From: Chitinophaga ginsengisegetis
GTDB lineage: Bacteria > Bacteroidota > Bacteroidia > Chitinophagales > Chitinophagaceae
Reading direction: 5' to 3'
NCBI RefSeq assembly: GCF_900168065.1
Contig: NZ_FUZZ01000001.1
Span: 2,166,623 to 2,230,622, forward strand
Length of the DNA stretch: 64,000 bases
Below, piece by piece: positions 35,595 through 44,465 of this stretch; the first letter of the stretch is position 1; every line of letters starts with the position of its first letter. The position numbers were made by a program, and so were the translations under genes. The notes under the pieces are model-generated. The model searched no databases. It was not told the origin of the DNA and worked only from the letters and a program-made list of their open reading frames with translations.

Positions 35595-37970
35595 ATGAAA
35601 CAGCTAATGTTATTAGTGCTGCTATCTATAGCAGGCGCTTTACATGCACAATCCCTGGTTACCGGTACCGTTACCAGTAAAGCCAGCGGCCAGCCACTGG
35701 AGGGTGTTACCATCTCCGTCAACCAAACCGGCGCTGTTACCGACAGCAGAGGCCACTACAGTATTCATCTTCCTAAAAAAGGAAACTATCCCTTAACCGC
35801 CAGCTACATCGGCTTCAAAACATTTACTACTACCATCACGGCGAATAATACCACGCAACTGACGGACATCGCACTGGAAACAACCGCACTGTTTGTAAAG
35901 CCGGTGGAGATCAGCAGCTTACGCGCCGGTAAAAATTCGCCTTTCGTAAACACCACTTTAACAGCGGCGGATATTAAAAAACAAAACCTCGGCCAGGATC
36001 TGCCCATACTGCTGGATCAGCAGCCCGGCGTGGTAACCAACTCAGACGCGGGTACCGGTATCGGCTACACCGGCATGCGTGTACGCGGGTCCGATATCAC
36101 CCGTATCAACGTTACGGTAAATGGTATCCCGGTAAACGATGCAGAATCGCAGGGAACATTTTTTGTAAACATGCCCGACTTTGCCTCTTCCGTTAGCAGC
36201 GTTCAGCTGCAACGCGGCGTAGGTACCTCTACCAACGGCGCCGCCGCTTTTGGCGCCACGCTGAACCTCAGCACCAACGAATTCAATGAAAAAGCATACG
36301 GCGAAATCAGCAACAGCTACGGTTCTTTCAATAGCTGGAAACACACGGTGAAAGCAGGTTCCGGCCTCATCAACGATCACTTCACCATTGATGCACGCCT
36401 CTCCAAAATATCATCAGACGGGTATATCGACCGCGCCACTTCCGATCTGCGTTCTTTCTATACTTCCGCCGCCTATGTTTCTGCCAAAACAGCCATCAGG
36501 CTCAATGTCTTCTCCGGAAAAGAAAAAACATACCAGGCATGGAATGGCGTACCACAGGCACTCCTGGAAACAGACCGCACCTACAATTCTGCCGGTACCG
36601 ATAAACCAGGCACTCCCTACGATAATGAAACGGATAACTATCAACAGGATCATTACCAGCTATTCCTGAACCAGGAAATAAATTCACATCTCAACTTTAA
36701 CGTAGCCTTCCACCTTACCCGCGGACGCGGCTACTACGAACAATATAAAGCGCAGCAAGCCTTCTCGGAATACGGATTGACAGGACCAGTGATCAACGGC
36801 AAACAGGTAGATACCACCGACCTTGTCCGGCAGCTGTGGCTGGATAACTACTTCTATGGTTCCGTATTTTCCGTAAACCGCACCGGCAACAAATTCAACT
36901 GGAGCCTGGGCGGCGGCTGGAACCGCTATACCGGCGATCATTATGGCAAAATCATCTGGGCGCAAACAGGCATCGGTAAAGACCATGAATATTATAAATA
37001 TCCCGCCGCCAAAAACGATTTCAATGTTTACTGGAAAGGAGAATATAAACTCACATCTGCACTGAGCATTTTTGCAGATATGCAGTACCGCAACATCATC
37101 TACAACATGGATGGCTTTGAAGCTGCACCTACATACATGGCACACGTGAATTATAATTTCTTTAATCCGAAAGCAGGGATCTCGTACAACATTAACCCTA
37201 CCAACCGTGTATTCGCTTCGGTGGCTATTGCGCACAAAGAGCCTAACCGTGTTGATTTTGAAAACAACTTCGGCGCAGCAACCCCCAAACCGGAAGTACT
37301 CCGCGATGTGGAAGCCGGCTATTCATGGAACAACAACATCGCTGCTATCCAGGCGAACGTTTATTACATGAACTATAAAAACCAGCTGGTGCAAACAGGT
37401 ATGCTCAACGATGTTGGCGCATACATCCGCACCAACATTCCCAAAAGCTACCGCATGGGTATTGAAGTAAATGGAAATGTAAAACTGGGCAGCCTCATGA
37501 GCGTAGCCGCCAATGCAGCCTTGAGCCAGAACAAAGTACTGGACTATCATGCCATTACTTACGATGCCGGCTATACGCCGCATACACAGGTGTTCAACAA
37601 AACAGATATCTCGTTCTCTCCTTCTTTCGTAGGTGGGTTAACGTTAACCGTGAAACCGGTGAAGAATCTCAACATCGATGTACTGGGTAAATATGTAAGC
37701 CGCCAGTATATGGATAACACCTCTAATGTAGCTGGCAGCCTGGATGCCTACTTTGTAAACAACCTGCGTATCAACTACGTAGTGCCGCAACCGTTATTCC
37801 GTGAACTAGGACTGCAATTCATGCTGAACAATATTTTCAACGTGAAGTATGAACCCAACGGAAGTACCTACAGCAGCTACGATCAGGCCAGCAACCGCGT
37901 GGTGTACGACAATTATTATTACCCGATGGCAGGGATTAATTTCTTTGCCGGAGTGACTATAGGATTCTAA
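35595..37970 (+). CDS. TonB-dependent receptor, probably for thiamine
   Basis: A 791-residue outer-membrane receptor with a signal peptide (residues 1-19, ending ALHAQ). A carboxypeptidase-regulatory-like domain (VTGTVTSKASGQPLEGVTIS, about 22-95) precedes the plug (LLDQQPGVVTNSDAGTGIGY, GMRVRGSD, VNGIPVNDAESQG). A 22-strand barrel ends in a C-terminal FAGVTIGF. It imports its ligand with TonB-ExbBD energy. The TPP riboswitch directly upstream makes thiamine, or HMP-like precursors, the likely substrate. No thi genes are adjacent in the window. Confidence 0.94.
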   Translation: MKQLMLLVLLSIAGALHAQSLVTGTVTSKASGQPLEGVTISVNQTGAVTDSRGHYSIHLPKKGNYPLTASYIGFKTFTTTITANNTTQLTDIALETTALFVKPVEISSLRAGKNSPFVNTTLTAADIKKQNLGQDLPILLDQQPGVVTNSDAGTGIGYTGMRVRGSDITRINVTVNGIPVNDAESQGTFFVNMPDFASSVSSVQLQRGVGTSTNGAAAFGATLNLSTNEFNEKAYGEISNSYGSFNSWKHTVKAGSGLINDHFTIDARLSKISSDGYIDRATSDLRSFYTSAAYVSAKTAIRLNVFSGKEKTYQAWNGVPQALLETDRTYNSAGTDKPGTPYDNETDNYQQDHYQLFLNQEINSHLNFNVAFHLTRGRGYYEQYKAQQAFSEYGLTGPVINGKQVDTTDLVRQLWLDNYFYGSVFSVNRTGNKFNWSLGGGWNRYTGDHYGKIIWAQTGIGKDHEYYKYPAAKNDFNVYWKGEYKLTSALSIFADMQYRNIIYNMDGFEAAPTYMAHVNYNFFNPKAGISYNINPTNRVFASVAIAHKEPNRVDFENNFGAATPKPEVLRDVEAGYSWNNNIAAIQANVYYMNYKNQLVQTGMLNDVGAYIRTNIPKSYRMGIEVNGNVKLGSLMSVAANAALSQNKVLDYHAITYDAGYTPHTQVFNKTDISFSPSFVGGLTLTVKPVKNLNIDVLGKYVSRQYMDNTSNVAGSLDAYFVNNLRINYVVPQPLFRELGLQFMLNNIFNVKYEPNGSTYSSYDQASNRVVYDNYYYPMAGINFFAGVTIGF

Positions 37971-38028
37971 AAGATACAGGCATAAAAAAAGCGAGGTAAT
38001 CACCTCGCTTTTTTTATGCCTGTATCTT
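37971..38028. terminator. Bidirectional 27-bp perfect-stem terminator
   Basis: The arms 37971-37997 and 38002-38028 are perfect complements with loop AATC, including A7 and T7 runs in mid-stem. The structure starts at the TonB receptor stop and ends two bases before the argH stop codon, so it serves both convergent transcripts. Confidence 0.9.
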
Positions 38029-38029
38029 A

Positions 38030-39364
38030 TCAACTATTTAGTAATTTCTCTATCGCTTTATCTACCGATTCAAAAGGGAAACCTTTTATCACCGCATCCA
38101 TTTGCGCGGCAATCTGTTGCGTTCCTAAATTGCCGATGCTGCCTGCATGGGTATGCTTCACGGCTTTATCAGGAGAGAAGGTACCGTTTTCAATGTCCAT
38201 GCCTACTTTCTTATAGGCTTCACGGAACGGCGTACCCTGTAACACCAGGTTGTTTACCACTTCTACACTGAACAGGTATTGGTACTTATCATCATCCAGA
38301 ATGTTTTCCTTTATGCGTACATTTTCCAGCATCAGGCGGCTCATGCGGATACAGTCTTTCAGCGTTTGGAAAGCAGGGAATAAATTTTCTTTCAGCAGCT
38401 GCAAATCGCGGTGGTAGCCGGAAGGCAGGTTGGTGGTCATCATGGCAATTTCATTGGGCAATGCCTGGAGTTTGTTGCCATGAGAGCGGATCAGTTCCCA
38501 TACATCCGGGTTCTTTTTATGCGGCATAATGCTGGAGCCGGTGGTGAGTTCATCCGGAAAGCTGATAAAGCCGAAGTTCTGGTTCATGAACAAACATGCA
38601 TCCATTGCCATTTTAGCAATGGTAGCTGCGATGCCGGCCAGTGCAAAAGCTACTATTTTTTCCGTTTTACCGCGTCCCATCTGTGCGTATACTACGTTGT
38701 AGTTGAGCGCATCAAAACCCAGCAAAGCGGTGGTAAGCTCACGGTCAAGGGGGAACGAAGATCCGTAACCGGCTGCGGAGCCGAGCGGGTTTTTGTTCAC
38801 TACTTTATAAGCGCCCTGTAACATGGTGAGGTCGTCTACGAGGCTTTCGGCATAAGCGCCAAACCATAGTCCGAAGGAAGAAGGCATGGCAATTTGCAGG
38901 TGGGTGTAACCCGGTATCAGGTGTGCTTTGTATGCTTCACTTTTTTGCTGTAACAGGTGGAACAACGCAAGCACTTCCTCGGTCATGGTTTGCAGTTCAT
39001 GACGCAGGAATAGCTTCAGATCCACCAAAACCTGGTCGTTGCGGGAACGGCCACTATGGATCTTCTTGCCTACTTCGCCCAAACGGCGGGTCAGCAACAG
39101 TTCTACCTGCGAGTGGATATCTTCCACTCCTTCTTCCAGTTTAAAATCACCGGATTGAATTTCCTGGTAGATATTTTTGAGTTCCTGTTTTAATATCGTG
39201 AGTTCTTCTGCTTCCAGCAATCCTATACTTTGCAGCATGGTGATATGTGCCATAGAACCCAGCACATCAAACGGCGCCAGGAAGGCGTCCATTTCACGGT
39301 CTTTTCCTACGGTGAATGTTTCCACCGCTGCTAAGGAGGCTTTATCTTTTTGCCACAATTTCAT
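38030..39364 (-). CDS. argH: Argininosuccinate lyase
   Basis: A 444-residue fumarase/aspartase-superfamily enzyme that splits argininosuccinate to arginine and fumarate, the last step of arginine synthesis. The signature GSSIMPHKKNPDVWELIR (about residues 279-296) carries the catalytic serine region. SGRSRNDQVLVDLKLFLR and GYTHLQIAMPSSFG are also conserved. It is the last gene of the arginine operon and ends at the 27-bp terminator. Confidence 0.96.
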   Translation of the reverse strand: MKLWQKDKASLAAVETFTVGKDREMDAFLAPFDVLGSMAHITMLQSIGLLEAEELTILKQELKNIYQEIQSGDFKLEEGVEDIHSQVELLLTRRLGEVGKKIHSGRSRNDQVLVDLKLFLRHELQTMTEEVLALFHLLQQKSEAYKAHLIPGYTHLQIAMPSSFGLWFGAYAESLVDDLTMLQGAYKVVNKNPLGSAAGYGSSFPLDRELTTALLGFDALNYNVVYAQMGRGKTEKIVAFALAGIAATIAKMAMDACLFMNQNFGFISFPDELTTGSSIMPHKKNPDVWELIRSHGNKLQALPNEIAMMTTNLPSGYHRDLQLLKENLFPAFQTLKDCIRMSRLMLENVRIKENILDDDKYQYLFSVEVVNNLVLQGTPFREAYKKVGMDIENGTFSPDKAVKHTHAGSIGNLGTQQIAAQMDAVIKGFPFESVDKAIEKLLNS

Positions 39365-39429
39365 AATACTATAGTTTTTCCACGCGGTGTTAAAGCGTGA
39401 AATTAAAAATCATATTTACCAAAGATACA

Positions 39430-40494
39430 CTACTGGATCATTTCCAGTAACTGGATATAGCTCTGGATACCATCTTTGATTTCATGCAGGTGAATATATT
39501 CATCTGCGGTATGTGAGCGGGCAGAATCGCCGGGACCCATTTTCACAGAGGTGGCCGGGATCAGCGCCTGGTCGGACGTGGTAGGCGATCCGTAGCAGGT
39601 TTTACCCACACTTATGCCTGCCTGTACAAACGGATGTTCCATAGGAATAAAGGAAGGCCGCATTCTCATGGACCGTGGCTTTACTTCGCAGGATACATTG
39701 GCCCGGATCATTTCCAGCAGTTCTTCCAGTGTATATTGATCGGTAGCCCGTACATCCACTACAAAGGTGCAGTCGGCCGGTACTACGTTATGCGCTTTAT
39801 TGGAGGTATTGATCACGGTGACGCTCATCTTCACGGGGCCTAGTGTTTCCGATACTTTCGGGAAACGGAAATCTTTGAACCAGTTCAAATCAGGCAATGC
39901 TTTATACAACGCATTTTCTCCTTCTTCCCTGGCGGCGTGCCCTGCTTTGCCGTAGCTGGTGCAATCCAGTACCATCAGTCCTTTTTCGGCGATGGCCAGT
40001 TGTGTTAAAGTGGGTTCTCCCACAATAGCAAACTCAATAGCGGGCAGTTTCGGCAGGATACTTTCTATCCCGTTGGCGCCACTGATCTCCTCTTCTGCGG
40101 TGGCTGTGAGGATGATATTGTAGCTCAGGTCACTGCGATGATAAAAATGCAGGAACGTCGCAATCAGGCTAACCAGGCAACCGCCGGCATCATTGCTACC
40201 GAGGCCGTAGAGCTTTCCGTCTTCCACATCCGGACTAAAAGGATCGCGGGTATATTGTGGATTGGGTTTTACGGTATCATGATGGGAGTTCAGGAGTATA
40301 TTACGTTTGGAGGGATCGTAATGTTTATTGAGGGCCCAGATATTATTGAGATGCCGCTCATGCGGAATATCCATTGCCGTCAGGAACTCACTGATCAGTT
40401 GCGCGGTGCCGTCTTCTTCGCGGCTTAATGAAGGGGTGGCGATCATCTGTTTGAGCAGGGCCACCGCCACATCATATAGTTTTTCGTTCCACAT
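39430..40494 (-). CDS. argE: M20 family N-acylornithine/acylcitrulline deacylase
   Basis: A 354-residue M20 zinc metallopeptidase. The metal-site motifs are LLNSHHDTVKP (about residues 71-81), GLGSNDAGGCLVSLI and TATAEEEISGANG with catalytic Glu. DQALIPATSVKMGPGDSARSH near the C-terminus supplies further ligands. In operons with the acylornithine-type carbamoyltransferase, the deacylase is thought to act on acylcitrulline rather than acylornithine. That is pathway knowledge from related organisms. It has a 3-bp gap to argB and a 65-bp gap to argH. Confidence 0.92.
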   Translation of the reverse strand: MWNEKLYDVAVALLKQMIATPSLSREEDGTAQLISEFLTAMDIPHERHLNNIWALNKHYDPSKRNILLNSHHDTVKPNPQYTRDPFSPDVEDGKLYGLGSNDAGGCLVSLIATFLHFYHRSDLSYNIILTATAEEEISGANGIESILPKLPAIEFAIVGEPTLTQLAIAEKGLMVLDCTSYGKAGHAAREEGENALYKALPDLNWFKDFRFPKVSETLGPVKMSVTVINTSNKAHNVVPADCTFVVDVRATDQYTLEELLEMIRANVSCEVKPRSMRMRPSFIPMEHPFVQAGISVGKTCYGSPTTSDQALIPATSVKMGPGDSARSHTADEYIHLHEIKDGIQSYIQLLEMIQ

Positions 40495-40497
40495 AGG

Positions 40498-41286
40498 TTA
40501 GCATATTAGAGTGCCTGCCACTTTCGGGGTTGTATTGCTCAGAACATCGTCTGCATGCCCTATCAGCACTTCTTTTACACCATTGTCAATTGCCCCGAAA
40601 GCATTTTGCAGTTTAGGCAATATCCCGTCTGTCAGTATTTTTTCTTCCAGCAGTTGCTGGTAAATTTCTTTGTTGATGAGATTAATAACGGATTCATCAT
40701 CTGCAGGATCACGCAACACCCCTTTCTTTTCAAAGCAGTAAATCAGCCGTACGCTGTAATGTTGCGATAACGCAATAGCCAGCGAAGAGGCAATGGTATC
40801 TGCATTGGTATTCAGGATCTGGCCATTACCATCATGCGTAAGCGGGGCAAACACCGGCGTAATACCGGTATCCAGCAATGCTTTCAGCGGACCGGTATGC
40901 AGGATCTCCGTACGTATATCTCCTACAAAACCATAGTCGATTTCCTTTACCGGTCTTTTTACCGCAGGAATGATGTTAGCGTCTGCACCGGTTAAACCGA
41001 TGGCATTACAGCCATTGGCCTGTAATTTGGCTACCAGCTGTTTGTTTACCAAACCACCGTATACCATTGTTACCACGTCGATAGTGTCTGCATCGGTGAT
41101 CCGTCTGCCGTCTACGTATTTCGATTCAATACCCAGCTTATCACCGATACGGGTAGCAATTTTGCCGCCGCCGTGTATCAGGATCTTTTTACCGGGAATT
41201 GCTGCAAACTTCTCCAGGAAGGTTTGCAGCAATTCCGGGTTATCGATTACGTTTCCGCCTACTTTGATAATAAATAAGTCGATCAT
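40498..41286 (-). CDS. argB: Acetylglutamate kinase
   Basis: A 262-residue amino-acid kinase that phosphorylates N-acylglutamate. The N-terminal FIIKVGGNVIDNPELLQTF and IHGGGKIATRIGDKLGIE bind phosphates. Then come GLTGADANIIPAVKR and the C-terminal GILPKLQNAFGAIDNGVKEV. It lacks the N-terminal helix of arginine-inhibited hexameric NAGK, so feedback control may differ; that is my inference from its short start. Gaps of 2-3 bp on both sides suggest tight co-translation. Confidence 0.95.
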   Translation of the reverse strand: MIDLFIIKVGGNVIDNPELLQTFLEKFAAIPGKKILIHGGGKIATRIGDKLGIESKYVDGRRITDADTIDVVTMVYGGLVNKQLVAKLQANGCNAIGLTGADANIIPAVKRPVKEIDYGFVGDIRTEILHTGPLKALLDTGITPVFAPLTHDGNGQILNTNADTIASSLAIALSQHYSVRLIYCFEKKGVLRDPADDESVINLINKEIYQQLLEEKILTDGILPKLQNAFGAIDNGVKEVLIGHADDVLSNTTPKVAGTLIC

Positions 41287-41288
41287 AA

Positions 41289-42239
41289 TTATCCTTTCAG
41301 TATTTCACTCAACACTGCCTGGGCTGCCCATACCCGGTTACCGGCTTCCCGGATAACGATGGATTGCGGACCGTCCAGTACTTCATCTGCAATCACTACA
41401 TTCCTTCTTACCGGCAGGCAGTGCATTACTTTGGCAGCATTGGTGAGTTTGAGTTTTTCGTTGGTAAACATCCAGGAAGGATCTGTACAGGTAATTTTGC
41501 CATAGTCTTTGTAGGAAGACCAGTTTTTCACATATACAAAATCCGCGTCCTGCAAGGCTTTATCCTGATCGTATTCAATCTGTGCATTACCGGAAAATTT
41601 CTCATCCAGTTCGTAGCCTTCCGGATGGGTGATCACAAAATCTGCTTCGCCCCATGCGTTCATCCATTGTGCAAAGGAGTTGGGAACAGCCTGTGGCAGC
41701 GCTTTTACGTGAGGCGCCCAGGTCATTACCACTTTAGGTTTACGGGCTTGCTGCCAGTTTTCCTTGATGGTAATTACATCTGTTAAACTCTGTAAAGGGT
41801 GCAGCGTAGCGCTTTCGAGGCTTACTACCGGCACACCGGCATACTTAATGAACTGGTTAATATATTTCTCTGTATAATCTTCTTCTTTATTTTTCAACCC
41901 CGGAAAAGTACGGATGGCCAGTATATCGAAGTACTGTCCCATTACTGCCGCCGCTTCTTTCACGTGTTCGGTGGTGTTTCCATTCATCACCACGCCATCA
42001 TTCATTTCCAGCGCCCATCCTTCCTTATCGATGTTAAATACGATCGGTTCCATACCCAGGTTCTTTGCAGCGATCTGTGTACTTAAACGTGTTCGCAAAC
42101 TGGGATTCAGGAATATCATTCCCACTGTTTTGTTCTTACCTAATTCCTTATCCCTGAAAGGATCTTTCTTGTAGTTCAGCGCAATGTCCACTAACCGCGG
42201 GACACTGGGAACATCTGCTGTAGAAATAAATTGTTTCAT
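41289..42239 (-). CDS. argF': N-acylornithine carbamoyltransferase (acetyl- or succinyl-type)
   Basis: A 316-residue transcarbamylase of the Bacteroidota/Xanthomonas acylornithine group. It transfers the carbamoyl group to N-acylornithine instead of ornithine. The carbamoyl-phosphate loop is NPSLRTRLSTQ (compare STRTR in ordinary enzymes), and HCLPVRRN is near residue 276. Residues 84-92 (VMNGNTTEH) align with the region containing the acyl-specificity position, Pro90 in the Bacteroides fragilis succinylornithine enzyme and Glu92 in the Xanthomonas acetylornithine enzyme as I recall them. Here it is Thr90. The acyl group used is therefore uncertain. Confidence 0.92.
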   Translation of the reverse strand: MKQFISTADVPSVPRLVDIALNYKKDPFRDKELGKNKTVGMIFLNPSLRTRLSTQIAAKNLGMEPIVFNIDKEGWALEMNDGVVMNGNTTEHVKEAAAVMGQYFDILAIRTFPGLKNKEEDYTEKYINQFIKYAGVPVVSLESATLHPLQSLTDVITIKENWQQARKPKVVMTWAPHVKALPQAVPNSFAQWMNAWGEADFVITHPEGYELDEKFSGNAQIEYDQDKALQDADFVYVKNWSSYKDYGKITCTDPSWMFTNEKLKLTNAAKVMHCLPVRRNVVIADEVLDGPQSIVIREAGNRVWAAQAVLSEILKG

Positions 42240-42311
42240 TTCGCTTATAGGCTTTAAACAGGCAGTGGAAAGATGTTAAAGGCACACTGCCTGCCGTACA
42301 TGGTTGTTTAC

Positions 42312-43439
42312 TTATTTATTTAATGCTTTTCCGAATGCTTCCAGGAACTGATCTGCGTGGGCCTGTGTAAGCGCCAGGGAAGGAAGCAAACGGATCACGT
42401 TTGGTTTTGCTTCACCGGTGAAGATCTTATGGGTATGCAGCAGTTCTTTTCTCACGTGTGATAATTCTTCCGGGAGATCTATACCGATCATCAAACCACG
42501 GCCTCTTACTTCTTTCACCTTATCAAATGTGCGCAGCTGTTCCATAAGATAGTTACCTACCGTAGCTGCGTTGTCCATCAGTTTTTCCGCCTGTACGGTT
42601 TCCAGTACTGCCAGGGCTGCTGCGCAGGCGAGGTGATTACCACCAAAGGTAGTGCCCAGCATACCATACACCGCATGGAATTTAGGTGCAATGATGATGG
42701 CGCCGATCGGGAAACCATTTCCCATTCCTTTCGCCATGCTGTAGATATCCGCGTTTACACCCGCAAAATCGTGCGAGTAGAATTTACCGCTGCGGCCATA
42801 TCCACACTGTACGGAGTCTGCAATGAACACGGCGTTGTGCGCGTCACACAGGCTCCTGATCTTCCGCAGGAAAGATTCGCTGGCTACGTTGATACCACCT
42901 ACACCCTGGATACCTTCAATGATCACAGAAGATACTTCATACTGCTGGAAAGCCTGTTCCAGTGCAGCTTCATCTTCCCAGGGTAAAAATACCACGTTAT
43001 CTGTTTCATTTACCGGCGCTACAATCTTCGGATTGTCGGTAGCCGCTACTGCCAGGGAAGTTCTGCCGTGAAATGCTTTCTTAAAGGCAATGACTTTCTT
43101 TTTACCGTTGTAAAAAGAGGCCAGCTTCAGTGCATTTTCATTGGCTTCCGCACCGGAGTTGCACAGGAACAGCTGATAGTCTTCCTTACCGGAAACCTTG
43201 CCCAGCAAGGCCGCCAGCTCTTCCTGTAAAGGCATCTTTACAGAATTGGAATAAAAGCCTACTTTATGCAACTGGTCTGTAAGGCGCTTTACATAATGTG
43301 GATGCGTGTGACCAATAGAGATCACTGCATGCCCGCCATACAGGTCCAGGTATTGTGTGCCCTTGTTGTCCCAAACGTGGGAGTCCTGGGCTTTTTCTAT
43401 AATGATATCGTTAACGGGATATACGTCGAACAGTTTCAT
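42312..43439 (-). CDS. argD: N-acylornithine aminotransferase
   Basis: A 375-residue class III PLP aminotransferase. The PLP lysine is Lys237 in SMAKGMGNGFPIG. Other landmarks are FLCNSGAEANENALKLA, FHGRTSLAVAAT and FIADSVQCGYGRSGKF. It converts N-acylglutamate semialdehyde to N-acylornithine with glutamate. Context in the arginine operon fixes the role. The 72-bp gap to argF' contains no obvious hairpin. Confidence 0.94.
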   Translation of the reverse strand: MKLFDVYPVNDIIIEKAQDSHVWDNKGTQYLDLYGGHAVISIGHTHPHYVKRLTDQLHKVGFYSNSVKMPLQEELAALLGKVSGKEDYQLFLCNSGAEANENALKLASFYNGKKKVIAFKKAFHGRTSLAVAATDNPKIVAPVNETDNVVFLPWEDEAALEQAFQQYEVSSVIIEGIQGVGGINVASESFLRKIRSLCDAHNAVFIADSVQCGYGRSGKFYSHDFAGVNADIYSMAKGMGNGFPIGAIIIAPKFHAVYGMLGTTFGGNHLACAAALAVLETVQAEKLMDNAATVGNYLMEQLRTFDKVKEVRGRGLMIGIDLPEELSHVRKELLHTHKIFTGEAKPNVIRLLPSLALTQAHADQFLEAFGKALNK

Positions 43440-43470
43440 GTTGGCAATAAATTGAAAATGATAAAAACAC

Positions 43471-44454
43471 TTAGAACACGATGGACTTCAGTTTCAGTCC
43501 TGCCGTTTCATCCAGTCCGCACATCAGGTTCATGTTTTGCACTGCCTGACCGGAAGCGCCTTTCAGCAGGTTGTCTTCAATGGAATGGATCACCAGTTTG
43601 TTACCGGTTTTTTCCAGTTGAATCAAACACTTGTTGGTGTTCACTACCTGCTTCAGATCGATCTGTTTATCGCTTACATGTGTAAACGGATGACCGGCGT
43701 AAAAGTCTTTATACAGCTTCACAGCGTCTTCCAGCGATAAGTCGGTTTGCAGGTACGAGGTTACCCAGATTCCTCTTGGATAATCGCCGCGTACGGGAAC
43801 AAAATTCACCTCACCATTGAAGCCTGGCTGCAACAGCTGCAGGCTTCGTCGTATTTCTTTCAGGTGTTGATGATTCAGCACTTTATAGGTGGAAATATTA
43901 TTGGCCCTCCAGGTAAAATGCGAGGTAGCCTGTAAGCTTTGTCCCGCCCCGGTGGAACCGGTGATACCGGTGGTATGTACTTCTGTGAGCAGCCCCGCCT
44001 TTGCCAGTGGTAACAGGCCCAGCTGGATACCGGTAGCAAAGCAGCCGGGATTGGCAATGTTCTGCGCAGTTTTTATCAGGTCGCGTTGCATTTCCGGTAA
44101 ACCGTATACAAAAGCGCGGTCCTTTACGGTTTCGCCTAAACGAAAATCCTGGCTCAGGTCAATCACTTTTACATGGGCAGCTACCTCATTTGCTTCGAGG
44201 AACTTTTTAGATTCGCCGTGGCCCAGGCAAAGAAACATCACATCAATATCGTTGCTCAGATCGCCGGTGAACAGTTGTTCTGTTTCTCCTAACAGATCTG
44301 CGTGTACTGCGTACAAAGGATTGCCAGCATTACTACGGCTATGTACAAACGAAATAGTAACATCCGGGTGATTCAGTAAAAGCCGGATCATTTCACCGCC
44401 TGTATAACCTGCCCCGCCTACAATTCCTGCTCTTATCTTTTTATCATTTGCCAT
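43471..44454 (-). CDS. argC: N-acyl-gamma-glutamyl-phosphate reductase
   Basis: A 327-residue NADPH-dependent reductase. The Rossmann motif is GIVGGAGYTGGEMIRLLLNH (residues 10-29). The catalytic cysteine is Cys138 in ANPGCFATGIQLGLLPL. HQHLKEIRRSL and TGSTGAGQSLQ are also typical. It makes the semialdehyde that ArgD transaminates. It sits 11 bp after argG. Confidence 0.96.
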   Translation of the reverse strand: MANDKKIRAGIVGGAGYTGGEMIRLLLNHPDVTISFVHSRSNAGNPLYAVHADLLGETEQLFTGDLSNDIDVMFLCLGHGESKKFLEANEVAAHVKVIDLSQDFRLGETVKDRAFVYGLPEMQRDLIKTAQNIANPGCFATGIQLGLLPLAKAGLLTEVHTTGITGSTGAGQSLQATSHFTWRANNISTYKVLNHQHLKEIRRSLQLLQPGFNGEVNFVPVRGDYPRGIWVTSYLQTDLSLEDAVKLYKDFYAGHPFTHVSDKQIDLKQVVNTNKCLIQLEKTGNKLVIHSIEDNLLKGASGQAVQNMNLMCGLDETAGLKLKSIVF

Positions 44455-44465
44455 TGCCTGCTGAT

